Assembly: GCF_902506195.1 (NCBI RefSeq)
Contig: NZ_LR732817.1
Coordinates: 62,001-126,000, forward strand
Length of the DNA: 64,000 bases
Reading direction: 5' to 3'
Source: Citricoccus sp. K5
GTDB taxonomy: Bacteria; Actinomycetota; Actinomycetes; Actinomycetales; Micrococcaceae
The translations under genes were made by a program, and so were the position numbers. The notes beneath the pieces are model-generated. The model was not told where the DNA came from. It saw nothing but the letters and a program-made list of their open reading frames with translations, and searched no databases. This document shows, piece after piece, positions 17,711-25,896 of the stretch. Numbering within the stretch: position 1 is the first letter of the stretch; every line of letters starts with the position of its first letter.

Positions 17711-18943
17711 ATGGATTTCTCCGAGCGACCGGACGAGGCGCAGTTCCGCACCGAGGTGCGTGCCTGGTTGTCCGAGACACTCCCCACCCTGCAGTGGCCC
17801 GAGCCCCCCGAGCTGGAGGACAAAGTGCCGTTCTGGCGCCCCTACCAAACAGCGCTCTTTGAGGTAGGCTACGCCGGACTGACCTGGCCCCAGGAGTATG
17901 GCGGCCAAGGCCTGGACGAGCGCATGTCCTCCATCTTCTCCGAGGAGTCCGCCCATGCGGGGGCCCCGGAGCGGCTGAACACCATCGGCGAGGACTTCGC
18001 CGGCCCCACGATCGCCCACTTCGGCACGGCCGAGCAGAAGGAGAAATATCTGCGGCGGATCCTCACCGGCGAGGACATCTGGTGCCAGCTCTTTTCCGAG
18101 CCCGAGTCGGGATCGGACCTGGCCTCGCTGCGGACCAAGGCCGTCAAGGTGGACGGCGGGTGGCGCATCACCGGCCAGAAGATCTGGACCTCGCGCGCCC
18201 AACTGGCTGCCCACGCCATCCTGTTGGCGCGCACCGGGGGAGGGGAGCGCCATAAGGGCATCACGTACTTCCTGCTGCCGATGGACGCCGAGGGCGTCAC
18301 GGTCCGACCCCTGGAACACATGCTGGGAGAGGCCGAGTTCAACGAGGTGTTCCTGGACGAGGTCTTCGTGCCGGACTCCGCCGTCGTGGGGGAGGTGGAC
18401 GGCGGCTGGCGGGTGACCATGGGCACCCTGGCCTTCGAGCGCGTGGCCATCGCCACCGGCCGGGTGAACACGGTGAAGGAGATCCGGAATCTCGTGGACG
18501 ACGTTCGCTCGCGTACGGATGCCGACGGCAACCCCCTGGGTGCCGATCCGCACGTGCGACGCAGGGTGGCCGACCTGTGGGGGCGGGTGCACCTGCACCA
18601 GGCCATCAGCCAGCGCGTCATCTCCGGTGCCACTGGTGGGGAACCGCCCGGAGAGGTCACCTCCATCGGCAAGCTGTTCTTCTGCCCCCTGGTGGAGGAC
18701 CTGGCCGACTTCGGCCTGTCGCTGGAGCCGCTGAACGACCAGTTCGACCTCGAGGACGAGGTGGCCGCCGTCGGCACCGGTGGTCTGGGCGCTGCCGAGC
18801 ACGAGGCCGGCCCGCAGGACCAGGGGCATCGGCACTGGCTGCGATTGGCCAACCAAGCCCGCGGCACCGCCATTGCTGGCGGATCCACCTACATCCAGCG
18901 GAACATCGTGGCTGAACGCATCCTCGGGATGCCCAAGAAATAG
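17711..18943 (+). CDS. Acyl-CoA dehydrogenase (FadE type, larger subunit of a likely hetero-oligomer)
   Basis: The 410-aa dehydrogenase begins MDFSERPDEAQFRTEVRAWL, as in actinobacterial FadE proteins. It shows LFSEPESGSDLASLRTKAV and the ITGQKIWTSRAQLA FAD loop. It ends AIAGGSTYIQRNIVAERILGMP, the tail of the flavin-binding subunit. GAAGGGA precedes the ATG. Residues 330-365 contain an acidic, glycine-rich insertion (LEDEVAAVGTGGLGAAEHEAGP) rarely so long. The next gene encodes a smaller, divergent dehydrogenase, so the two probably assemble as an alpha2beta2 enzyme, known for mycobacterial sterol side-chain dehydrogenases. Confidence 0.9.
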   Translation: MDFSERPDEAQFRTEVRAWLSETLPTLQWPEPPELEDKVPFWRPYQTALFEVGYAGLTWPQEYGGQGLDERMSSIFSEESAHAGAPERLNTIGEDFAGPTIAHFGTAEQKEKYLRRILTGEDIWCQLFSEPESGSDLASLRTKAVKVDGGWRITGQKIWTSRAQLAAHAILLARTGGGERHKGITYFLLPMDAEGVTVRPLEHMLGEAEFNEVFLDEVFVPDSAVVGEVDGGWRVTMGTLAFERVAIATGRVNTVKEIRNLVDDVRSRTDADGNPLGADPHVRRRVADLWGRVHLHQAISQRVISGATGGEPPGEVTSIGKLFFCPLVEDLADFGLSLEPLNDQFDLEDEVAAVGTGGLGAAEHEAGPQDQGHRHWLRLANQARGTAIAGGSTYIQRNIVAERILGMPKK

Positions 18944-19033
18944 ACCGTTCGCGGGGCCCACGGCGGCTACCGCTGAGATCTGAACCACCACGAAGAATAC
19001 GGGCCACAGTGGTCCAGGAAGTGCGGGAAGACC

Positions 19034-20143
19034 ATGGAGTGGAAATTCTCCGAAGAGCAGGAGGCCTACGCCGAGGCGCTGCAGGACTGGCTGTCCGGCG
19101 TGGTGGACTCCGAGAAGCTTCGCGGTTGGTTCGATTCCGGTGACGCATCGGCTTTCGCCGAGACGTTCGCCCGGGACTGGGCCGGCGTCGGAATCCCCGA
19201 GGAGGACGGCGGCCAGGGCGGCGGGCTCGTCGAGCTCGCCCTCACAGCCGAGCATCTCGCCCGGGTCGACGCGCCCTCCGCAGCCTGGCTCGCCACAACA
19301 CTGGCCGTACCGGCGCTCGCCGGACGCCCAGCCGAGGTTGAAGAGGCCGTCGGTGGGCAGACCGTCGCCCTGCTGGCCTCCGCCGACCGGATCCCCAGCG
19401 CCGCGGTTCCGCTTCAGGGCGGAGCGAACGGTCTCACTGGCTCGGTCGCTCGGGTCCTGGCCGGGGATATCGCGGTGCGGTTCGTCGTGCCGGTCACCGG
19501 GGCGGACGGCCTCGAACTCCACGTGGTCGACGCCGGCCAGGAGAGTGTGCGGGTGACGCCGCGTCGGCTGCTGGATCGGTCCAGGACCCTGGCGGACGTG
19601 ACCCTGGATGGTGTGGCCTCCCAACGGCTCGACGTCGACGCCGTGTCCGTGCTTGAAACGATCAGCCGCCGCGCCGCCGTGCTGGTGGCCGCCGACACCC
19701 TCGGCGCGAGCCAGGCCATGCTCGACCTGGCAGTGGATTACTCGAAGCAGCGCCAGCAGTTCGGCGTCTTCATCGGCTCCTTCCAAGCCGTCAAGCATGC
19801 CGCGGCCTCCATCATGGTGGCCGTGGAGGCCGCCCGTTCGGCCGTCTACTACACCGCGGCATCCGTGGACTCGGATCAGCCAGAGGCGGCCCTGCATGCC
19901 GCCGCCGCCAAGGCCCAGATCACGGCCGAAGGGGCGCGGTCCGCGGACACCGCCCTGACGATGCACGGGGCCATCGGATACACGTGGGAACACGACCTCC
20001 AGCTGTACTACAAGCGGGCCAAGCTCAACGAAGGGCTCTTCGGATCCCCGGGTGCGTGGAACGATCACATCGCAGATGCCTTGCTGTTGACAGCGCGAGA
20101 TCAAGCGACGCCCCGGCTGCTTGGCGCGGGAGCGAGTGTTTGA
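19034..20143 (+). CDS. Acyl-CoA dehydrogenase (second, divergent subunit)
   Basis: The 369-aa dehydrogenase-fold protein starts MEWKFSEEQEAYAEALQDWL and keeps the ARVDAPS helix, the YSKQRQQFGVFIGSFQAVKHAAA substrate helix and MHGAIGYTWEHDLQLYYKRAK. The middle beta domain is shortened and lacks the SEPxxGSD loop found in ordinary enzymes, as expected for the partner subunit of a heteromeric acyl-CoA dehydrogenase. It follows the first subunit by 90 nt on the same strand. Its GTGTTTGA end overlaps a hotdog gene. Confidence 0.85.
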   Translation: MEWKFSEEQEAYAEALQDWLSGVVDSEKLRGWFDSGDASAFAETFARDWAGVGIPEEDGGQGGGLVELALTAEHLARVDAPSAAWLATTLAVPALAGRPAEVEEAVGGQTVALLASADRIPSAAVPLQGGANGLTGSVARVLAGDIAVRFVVPVTGADGLELHVVDAGQESVRVTPRRLLDRSRTLADVTLDGVASQRLDVDAVSVLETISRRAAVLVAADTLGASQAMLDLAVDYSKQRQQFGVFIGSFQAVKHAAASIMVAVEAARSAVYYTAASVDSDQPEAALHAAAAKAQITAEGARSADTALTMHGAIGYTWEHDLQLYYKRAKLNEGLFGSPGAWNDHIADALLLTARDQATPRLLGAGASV

Positions 20144-20568
20144 ATGGCCCCGTAGATGTAGACGCCGTTCAGCTGCAGAAGCTGCTGATTCCGCATGGAC
20201 GAGCGGAAGAACTCTTCGGGCTGTCGGGATTGGGACTTTCGGGCGCGGACTCTTTCGGCACCATGGCACCGGGGCCGTGGAGCCGGGAACAGGACGGCCG
20301 GTTCGCGGCAGGCGTCCACGGCGTGCTGGCCGACAATGTCCTGGCCCAAGCGGTCTTGGCGCACCGACGTCCGGACATGTGGGCCGTGACCACCGAGCTC
20401 GCCTTCGACTTCTTTGCACCACCCGTCGAGGGCCAGGAACTGACGGCATCGGCGAGGGTGCTGGTCGTGGACGCTGGTGGCGGAGGATCGCGCGGTCGCA
20501 TCATCGACGAGAGCGGCGGGGCCGTGGCTGACGTTTCGGTCAACCGGACGTTAGGCGACGTGCCATGA
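20140..20568 (+). CDS. Single-hotdog thioesterase-family protein
   Basis: The frame continues from the upstream stop with no ATG. The best start is a TTG at 20140 overlapping the dehydrogenase TGA, with GGGAG 8 nt before it, giving 142 aa. The signature MWAVTTELAFDFFAPPVEGQ is shared with the next gene and with 35,179-36,090, marking a hotdog family related to PaaI-type acyl-CoA thioesterases. It carries only one hotdog and overlaps the tandem-hotdog gene by 4 bp, so the two products may associate. Confidence 0.7.
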   Translation: MNGPVDVDAVQLQKLLIPHGRAEELFGLSGLGLSGADSFGTMAPGPWSREQDGRFAAGVHGVLADNVLAQAVLAHRRPDMWAVTTELAFDFFAPPVEGQELTASARVLVVDAGGGGSRGRIIDESGGAVADVSVNRTLGDVP

Positions 20569-21359
20569 CCTTTCCGATCATCTCCGGCCCGGCGGAACGG
20601 GTCTTCGGTGTCCATGAGATCTCCCCTGCCGCCCCTGAGATGGAGGTCCGAGCACGAACACGGCGCTGGGTGGAAGGCAGCGACGGGGACGCCCCTGTCG
20701 GGGTCCTGGGTGTACCCGTGGACAATGCCACGGGGTATGCCGTCATCGCCGGTGCGCCCCCGGGGCATTGGTCTGTCACCACGGAACTCTCCCTTGATGT
20801 CTTCGGACCGATTCCCACGGATGGCAGTGATCTCGTCGCGTCGGCGGCGCTGGTGCACAGCAATGCTTCCACTGGATTCTCCGAGGGCGAGGTGGTAGAT
20901 GCACTGGGGTGCACAGTGGCCCGGATCCGCCAACGAGGTCTCTTCGTGGCGGGATATCCGGGGGCGGCCACGTCTGTTGCTGTGCCGTCAGCCGGTCCCG
21001 GCCCGGTGGACCTGGGCGCCTTCTTCGGTGTGGTGTCCAATGGCTCGCGAAAACCCGGTGCGGCGGAGGTCGACGTGACCGCCGATCTGGTCAATCCGAT
21101 GAGGAACCTGCACGGGGGTGTGGGGCTCTGCCTGGTGGAATGGATGGCCCGCGAAAGGCTGCAGGTGGTCAATGGTGACGGATTGCGCACGACCTCGATC
21201 CATGTGTCGTATCTACGCCCCGTCCCGATGGGCTCCACGGTCCGGGTCTCCACGGAAGTGCTGCATTGCGGTCGTAGCTTTGGCCTGGTACACGTGACGG
21301 CGTCCCTGCCGAACGGCAAACCTGTTCTCGTCGGCAGGGTGACCGGTGGAGCAGCGTAG
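20565..21359 (+). CDS. Tandem-hotdog acyl-CoA thioesterase (PaaI-like)
   Basis: The 264-aa protein has two hotdog halves. Residues 20-130 carry GHWSVTTELSLDVFGPIP, and residues 165-264 carry the PaaI signature VNPMRNLHGGVGLCLVEWMA, with TSIHVSYLRPVPMGSTVRV. The Asn/His-Gly-Gly turn of the second half would form the active site with the partner helix. It ends a four-gene operon beginning at 17711 and is followed by a terminator. Its likely role is release of CoA from dead-end or product thioesters of the local pathway. Confidence 0.82.
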   Translation: MTFPIISGPAERVFGVHEISPAAPEMEVRARTRRWVEGSDGDAPVGVLGVPVDNATGYAVIAGAPPGHWSVTTELSLDVFGPIPTDGSDLVASAALVHSNASTGFSEGEVVDALGCTVARIRQRGLFVAGYPGAATSVAVPSAGPGPVDLGAFFGVVSNGSRKPGAAEVDVTADLVNPMRNLHGGVGLCLVEWMARERLQVVNGDGLRTTSIHVSYLRPVPMGSTVRVSTEVLHCGRSFGLVHVTASLPNGKPVLVGRVTGGAA

Positions 21360-21406
21360 GACTGGCGGGGGTGCGAGTGGCCTCCGAGGCCTAACATCAG
21401 GGACGA

Positions 21407-21441
21407 CGGCGGCACCCGGCTTCGGGCGCCGCCGCCCTTTT
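21407..21441 (+). terminator. Intrinsic terminator after the dehydrogenase/thioesterase operon
   Basis: A 12-bp GC-rich stem (21407-21418 with 21423-21434, one A-C mismatch, 4-nt loop) is followed by CCCTTTT. It lies between convergent genes ending at 21359 and 21453. Confidence 0.8.
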
Positions 21442-21452
21442 CGCGTTGTTGG

Positions 21453-21965
21453 CTACCGGGCCCGGGGGCCGAGGATCCCGCAGGTCGGGGCCGGCCAGTT
21501 CAGGGCAAGGTCCTGTGCCACCAGCCGGTCGTAGGCCGCGGCGACGTCCTCGGGGAATTCCACTCCCCGGCGGGTGTCCATGTTGACGTGGACGAGGACC
21601 GTTTCAAAGATGCAGGCCAGCCGGTCCTTTCTGCGGTCCATGATGAGCGCGACCATGTGGCCGACCTTGGCGCTTCGCTCCAGCGTCCGGACGTGGACGG
21701 TGATGGGGGCGCCCAGCTGCATCTCCTGCAGGTAGGTGAGGTGCTGTTCGGCGGTGAAGACACCCATCCGGCGTTCGGCACGATAGTCATCGTCGATGCC
21801 CGTGGCCCGGCAGACCTGATCGGTGGAATGACCACCCAGGTCGACATAGTGGCGGATGTTCATGTGCCCGTTGACGTCGATCCAATCGGGGTGGACCTCG
21901 TCCTTCCAAGCTGGCTCGATCTGCAGGATCTCATCGGTGCTGGGAGTGGTGCGGGTCATGACCAT
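21453..21965 (-). CDS. 4-hydroxybenzoyl-CoA-type thioesterase
   Basis: This 170-aa hotdog enzyme is of the YbgC/4-hydroxybenzoyl-CoA thioesterase group. The N-terminal active-site segment is HPDWIDVNGHMNIRHYVDLGGH, with the catalytic Asp, and the core helix follows in typical order, then VFTAEQHLTYLQEMQLGAPITV. GAGGAG precedes the ATG at 21965; an ATG 6 nt further in is also possible. It diverges from etfB across a 197-bp region with a TGGYCTKACC motif. Confidence 0.88.
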   Translation of the reverse strand: MVMTRTTPSTDEILQIEPAWKDEVHPDWIDVNGHMNIRHYVDLGGHSTDQVCRATGIDDDYRAERRMGVFTAEQHLTYLQEMQLGAPITVHVRTLERSAKVGHMVALIMDRRKDRLACIFETVLVHVNMDTRRGVEFPEDVAAAYDRLVAQDLALNWPAPTCGILGPRAR

Positions 21966-22005
21966 GGTGGTCTCCTCTAGGCCGGGGCCGACGTCGGGCT
22001 CGGTT

Positions 22006-22022
22006 ATTTGGTCTTACCTTAT
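22006..22022. promoter_or_regulatory. AT-flanked TGGYCTKACC operator-like motif, copy 5
   Basis: ATTTGGTCTTACCTTAT lies 41 nt upstream of the minus-strand thioesterase gene and about 140 nt before etfB. The same intergenic region has CTAGGTA/CTAGTA repeats at 22080-22115. Confidence 0.45.
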
Positions 22023-22162
22023 CGTCATGGGCGCTCTGGGTCACAATGTGGCGTGAACTCGATCACTCATCGGAATTTACTAGGTAGCCCTAGTAATTAG
22101 CAGGAGGTCCTAGTACCTTGGTGCGCAGATCGAATACCACCCCGTGTCGAGGAGAGCGCTCC

Positions 22163-22945
22163 ATGAAGATTGTTGTGTTGGCCAAGCAGGTTCCGGATAC
22201 CTGGTCGGATCGGAAGATCGACTTGGAGTCGGGTTTGTTGGATCGTGCCGCGTCGGAGCCGGTGCCGGATGAGATCAATGAGCGGGCGTTGGAGAACGCG
22301 TTGGCGTTCAAGGATGAGAACAAGGACACCGAGATCGTGGTGGTCGCGATGGGTCCGGAGGATGCCACGAAGACGCTGCGCAAACTGCTCTCGATGGGCG
22401 CGGACTCCGCGGTCCTGGTCAGTGATGTTGCCCTGGCTGGTTCGGACATGGTCCAGACCGCACGGGTGCTGGCCGCAGCGATCGAGAAGGTCGGCGGGGC
22501 CGATCTGGTCGTGGCGGGCAACGAGGCCACGGATGGTCGGGGCGGGATGATCCCGGCCATGGTCGCCGAGGTGCTGGGGCTGCCGGTGCTGCCGGGCCTG
22601 GACGAGATCCAGATCGCCGCGGACCGGGTCTCGGGTGAGGCCGTGGTGGACGGCGGGGCCCTGCAGGTCTCCTCCGATTACCCGGCGGTGGTCTCGGTGA
22701 CGGAGAAGACGGCCGAGCCGAGGTTCCCGAACTTCAAGGGGATCATGGCGGCGAAGAAGAAGCCGTTGGAGAACTGGTCGCTGGCGGACCTGGGGATCCA
22801 GGCCGGCCCGGAGGCCGCCTCGGTGCGGTCGGTGATGGTCTCCGCGGCGGCCCGTCCACCGAAGGAAGCCGGCCCGAAGGTCGCCGATGACGGCACCGCG
22901 GCGGCGCAGCTGGCCGAGTTCCTGGCCACGAACCGGCTCATCTGA
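22163..22945 (+). CDS. etfB: Electron transfer flavoprotein beta subunit
   Basis: This is a 260-aa ETF beta subunit. The N-terminus MKIVVLAKQVPDTWSDRKI and the AMP-binding region LVVAGNEATDGRGGMIPAMVAE are diagnostic, and the ETF-beta signature VSVTEKTAEPRFPNFKGIMAAKKKP is complete. With EtfA it forms the cytosolic FAD/AMP heterodimer that accepts electrons from acyl-CoA dehydrogenases. GAGGAGAG precedes the ATG. It leads etfA by 63 nt and is the natural acceptor for the four acyl-CoA dehydrogenase genes within 14 kb. Confidence 0.97.
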   Translation: MKIVVLAKQVPDTWSDRKIDLESGLLDRAASEPVPDEINERALENALAFKDENKDTEIVVVAMGPEDATKTLRKLLSMGADSAVLVSDVALAGSDMVQTARVLAAAIEKVGGADLVVAGNEATDGRGGMIPAMVAEVLGLPVLPGLDEIQIAADRVSGEAVVDGGALQVSSDYPAVVSVTEKTAEPRFPNFKGIMAAKKKPLENWSLADLGIQAGPEAASVRSVMVSAAARPPKEAGPKVADDGTAAAQLAEFLATNRLI

Positions 22946-23008
22946 GCCCGGCCACCCCCTGATCTGATCTGTGAATCGCACGAGACTTTTGAGTTGAAGG
23001 AAACACAC

Positions 23009-23998
23009 ATGGCGAACGTTGGAAATGTACTGGTTTTGATCGAGACGACCGCCGAGGGGGCTCCGAAGTCCACGGCGGCGGGCCTGCTGGGCGCCGCTGC
23101 CGGCCTGGGGAACCCCGTGGCGGTGGCGGTGACCGCCCCCGGCCAGTCCGGGAACCTGGCCGCCGACCTGGGAGCCCTGGGTGCGGGGCAGGTCTACCTG
23201 GCGGAGTCGGAGTCCGCGGCCACCGAGTTGGGCTCCGCCGCGGTCGGTGCCTTGGCCGATGCGGTGCAGGCCTTCTCGGCACCGGTCGTGTTGCTCTCGG
23301 CCACGAATGATTCCAAGGCGGTGGCCGGGCGTCTGGCGATCGTGGCCGGCGGATCCGTGGCCAGTGACGTGGTCGGCATCGTCTACGACGAGGAGGGTCA
23401 GGAGGTCATCGCGTCCCATGCGGTGTTCGGTGGGGACTTCACCACCGAGTCCACCGTCGAGGGTGGCCTGTTGATCGCCACCGTGCGCCCGGGCTCGATC
23501 GAGGCCCGCGCCGAGGCCGTGGCCTCCCCGGAGGTGACGACGGCGGCGGTGTCCACGCAGGCCGCGAAGGGTGCCGTGATCGATTCGGTCAGTGAGGCTC
23601 CGGCCTCTTCGGACCGTCCCGCGCTGCGGGGGGCCAAGGCCGTGGTCTCCGGTGGCCGTGGGGTGGGCTCGAAGGAGGCCTTCTCCGTGGTCGAGGACCT
23701 CGCCGATGTCCTCGGTGCCGCGGTTGGTGCCTCCCGTGCGGCGGTGGACGCCGGCTATGTCCCGCAGTCCTACCAGGTCGGCCAGACCGGTGTGACGGTG
23801 ACCCCGCAGCTGTATGTGGCGTTGGGGATCTCCGGGGCGATTCAGCACCGGGCCGGGATGCAGACCTCCAAGACGATCATCGCGATCAACAAGGACGAGG
23901 ATGCCCCGATCTTCGAGGTCGCGGACTTCGGGATCGTCGGCGACGTGTTCACCGTGGTCCCGCAGCTGATCGAGGAGATCGGCAAGCGCCGCAACTGA
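23009..23998 (+). CDS. etfA: Electron transfer flavoprotein alpha subunit
   Basis: The 329-aa FAD-binding alpha subunit has an Ala/Gly-rich N-terminal domain (residues 1-195) and the C-terminal FAD domain. Its signature motifs are [57 protein letters not shown] and [27 protein letters not shown] precedes the ATG. The gene is followed by a perfect 21-bp hairpin that may end or attenuate transcription before the cytochrome b gene. Confidence 0.97.
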   Translation: MANVGNVLVLIETTAEGAPKSTAAGLLGAAAGLGNPVAVAVTAPGQSGNLAADLGALGAGQVYLAESESAATELGSAAVGALADAVQAFSAPVVLLSATNDSKAVAGRLAIVAGGSVASDVVGIVYDEEGQEVIASHAVFGGDFTTESTVEGGLLIATVRPGSIEARAEAVASPEVTTAAVSTQAAKGAVIDSVSEAPASSDRPALRGAKAVVSGGRGVGSKEAFSVVEDLADVLGAAVGASRAAVDAGYVPQSYQVGQTGVTVTPQLYVALGISGAIQHRAGMQTSKTIIAINKDEDAPIFEVADFGIVGDVFTVVPQLIEEIGKRRN

Positions 23999-24002
23999 TC
24001 TC

Positions 24003-24057
24003 CGCTTGCCTGCGCCGCCCGCAGAGCACCACGGCTTGCGGGCGGCGCAGGCAAGCG
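24003..24057 (+). terminator. Strong hairpin between etfA and the cytochrome b gene
   Basis: A perfect 21-bp inverted repeat (24003-24023 and 24037-24057, 13-nt loop, mostly G/C) starts 5 nt after the etfA stop. No T-tract follows, so it may be a terminator, a read-through attenuator or an RNA-stabilising structure. Confidence 0.7.
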
Positions 24058-24124
24058 AAGGCACCTTCCTCCCCGGCGCATCTGGCGCACCGTGATGATC
24101 CCCTCAGAAGGACTGAATACCACC

Positions 24125-25843
24125 ATGAGCAGCGAGCAGAACCCGGGACAGTCTCCGGCACGACGCCGGATGGCCGGCTACACACCGGTGGTCGCGCAGC
24201 CCGAAGCCCAGGCCACCGAGCACGAGGTTCCGGCCCCGGCCGTGTCTGAGCCCGAGGCCACGGCCCCTGAGGCCCAGGTGCCGGAGCAGGCGACCGCGGC
24301 CCAGACCCCGGCTCCGGCTGAGCAGCCGGAACCGGCCTCCGCGGCCCCGACGGCCCAGCCGGAACAGACGCCCGAGCCGGCGGCAACGGAAGCCCCCGCC
24401 CGGAAGCGCCGGATGGGCAGTGCCCCCGCCCCGGCTGCAGCCGCCTCGCCTGCAGCGCCGGCCGGCCCGGAGACACCGGCCGAGCCTGCCGCAGGTGAGC
24501 GAGCGGCATCTCCGGCCGCTTCGAACGCTCCGGCCTCTGGTGCGCCGAAGCGTCGCATGGGCGGCGCTCCGGCGGCGCAGGCCGCCGCCCCGTCAGCGCC
24601 GGCGCCTGAAACCCCGGCCGCCGGGACCGACGGGGCGGCAGCCGCCCCGAAGAAGCGGATGGGCGGGGCCCCGGCTCCGGCCAAGACCCGGATGGGTGGC
24701 GCCCCGGCTGCGGGGACCGCGACTTCCACTGCGCCGGCTTCCACCCCGGCTGCCTCATCTGCGGCTGCCACCGCGTCGCCGTCCACGGACTCCTCCTCCG
24801 CACCCGCTGCTGCTGCCGCCTCCACGTCTGGAACCGCCACGCAGACCGCCTCGGCCAACCGGCCGTCGTCGGGCAGGATGGGTTCGGCGGGAGCCGCCGG
24901 AACTCCAGGACCGGCCGGCGCGGCGACGCCCGAGAAGCCGGAGCGCCCGTGGGTGAAGCCGGCCCTGATCATCGGCGGCCTGGTGGTCGTGGCCGTCGCC
25001 GTGGTGCTGGGTGCCCGGTGGTTACGGACCCTGGAGGGCGTGCAGGAGTTCATCGCCACGTATGACGGTCATTCCACCCAGCTGGATGCGGCACCGGAGG
25101 GCATGCCCTGGTGGATGGGCTGGCAGCACTTCTTCAACATGTTCCTGATCGTGCTGATCATCCGCACCGGCCTGCAGGTCCGCAATGAGCGCAAACCCCC
25201 CGGGTACTGGACGGCGAAGAAGGGCTCGTTCTTCTCCCCGAAGGGCAATACCCCGAAGAAGGTGTCTCTGACCCAGTGGCTGCACCAGTCCCTGGACGTG
25301 CTCTGGGTGCTCAACGGGCTGGTCTTCATCATCCTGCTGTTCGTCACGGGCCATTGGATGCGGATCGTGCCCACGGACTGGGACGTGTTCCCGAACATGC
25401 TCTCCGGTGCCATCCAGTACGCCTCCCTGGACTGGCCCACCGAGAACGGCTGGGTGCACTACAACGCCCTGCAGACGGTTGCCTACGGCTTCACCGTGTT
25501 CATCGCGGCCCCGCTGGCGATCCTCTCCGGCATCCGGTTCTCCACCTGGTGGCCGGACAACGCGGACAGACTGAACAAGATCTACCCGGTCGAATGGGCC
25601 CGGGCCACCCACTTCCCGGTGATGCTCTACTTCGTGGGCTTCATCATCGTGCACGTGTTCCTGGTGTTCTTCACCGGGGCCCTGGCCAACCTGAACCACA
25701 TGTACACCTCACGCGACGTCGTGGACTGGTGGGGCCTGGTGATCTTCCTGGTCTCCCTCGTGGTCATCGCCGCGGCCTGGTTCCTGACCAAGCCGCTGTT
25801 CACCACCCCCATCGCCGCCCGCATGGGCAAGGTCTCCAAGTAA
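24125..25843 (+). CDS. Membrane cytochrome b (b561/HydC-like) with long Ala/Pro-rich N-terminal region
   Basis: In this 572-aa protein residues 1-274 are low-complexity Ala/Pro/Glu/Thr and contain six RMG- or RMA-type basic motifs (Arg-Met at about 15, 96, 144, 178, 189 and 251, mostly KRMGGAPA). Residues 277-570 hold six membrane helices with histidines suited to two b hemes: MGWQHFFNMF, LHQSLDVLW, VTGHWMRI, WVHYNALQ, ATHFPVMLYF and IIVHVFLVFF. This matches the Ni/Fe-hydrogenase or thiosulfate-reductase cytochrome b superfamily. It follows etfBA by 126 nt, so a role passing electrons between ETF and the quinone pool is attractive but unproven. Confidence 0.82.
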   Translation: MSSEQNPGQSPARRRMAGYTPVVAQPEAQATEHEVPAPAVSEPEATAPEAQVPEQATAAQTPAPAEQPEPASAAPTAQPEQTPEPAATEAPARKRRMGSAPAPAAAASPAAPAGPETPAEPAAGERAASPAASNAPASGAPKRRMGGAPAAQAAAPSAPAPETPAAGTDGAAAAPKKRMGGAPAPAKTRMGGAPAAGTATSTAPASTPAASSAAATASPSTDSSSAPAAAAASTSGTATQTASANRPSSGRMGSAGAAGTPGPAGAATPEKPERPWVKPALIIGGLVVVAVAVVLGARWLRTLEGVQEFIATYDGHSTQLDAAPEGMPWWMGWQHFFNMFLIVLIIRTGLQVRNERKPPGYWTAKKGSFFSPKGNTPKKVSLTQWLHQSLDVLWVLNGLVFIILLFVTGHWMRIVPTDWDVFPNMLSGAIQYASLDWPTENGWVHYNALQTVAYGFTVFIAAPLAILSGIRFSTWWPDNADRLNKIYPVEWARATHFPVMLYFVGFIIVHVFLVFFTGALANLNHMYTSRDVVDWWGLVIFLVSLVVIAAAWFLTKPLFTTPIAARMGKVSK

Positions 25844-25896
25844 CTCCCGCAGCCAACCCGTGATCCGGGCGTGGCCACGCACAAAGGACGGACAGC

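Noticed and set aside
17678-20449. Long open frame (923 codons) on the minus strand opposite two acyl-CoA dehydrogenase genes
   Set aside because: The translation is Gly/Arg/His-rich with no domain, and the plus strand encodes clear enzymes. It is an antisense artefact of high GC third positions.
22097-24064. Minus-strand open frame of 655 codons opposite etfBA
   Set aside because: It is composed of Arg/His/Gly repeats and overlaps two certain genes completely. No ribosome site or family resemblance.
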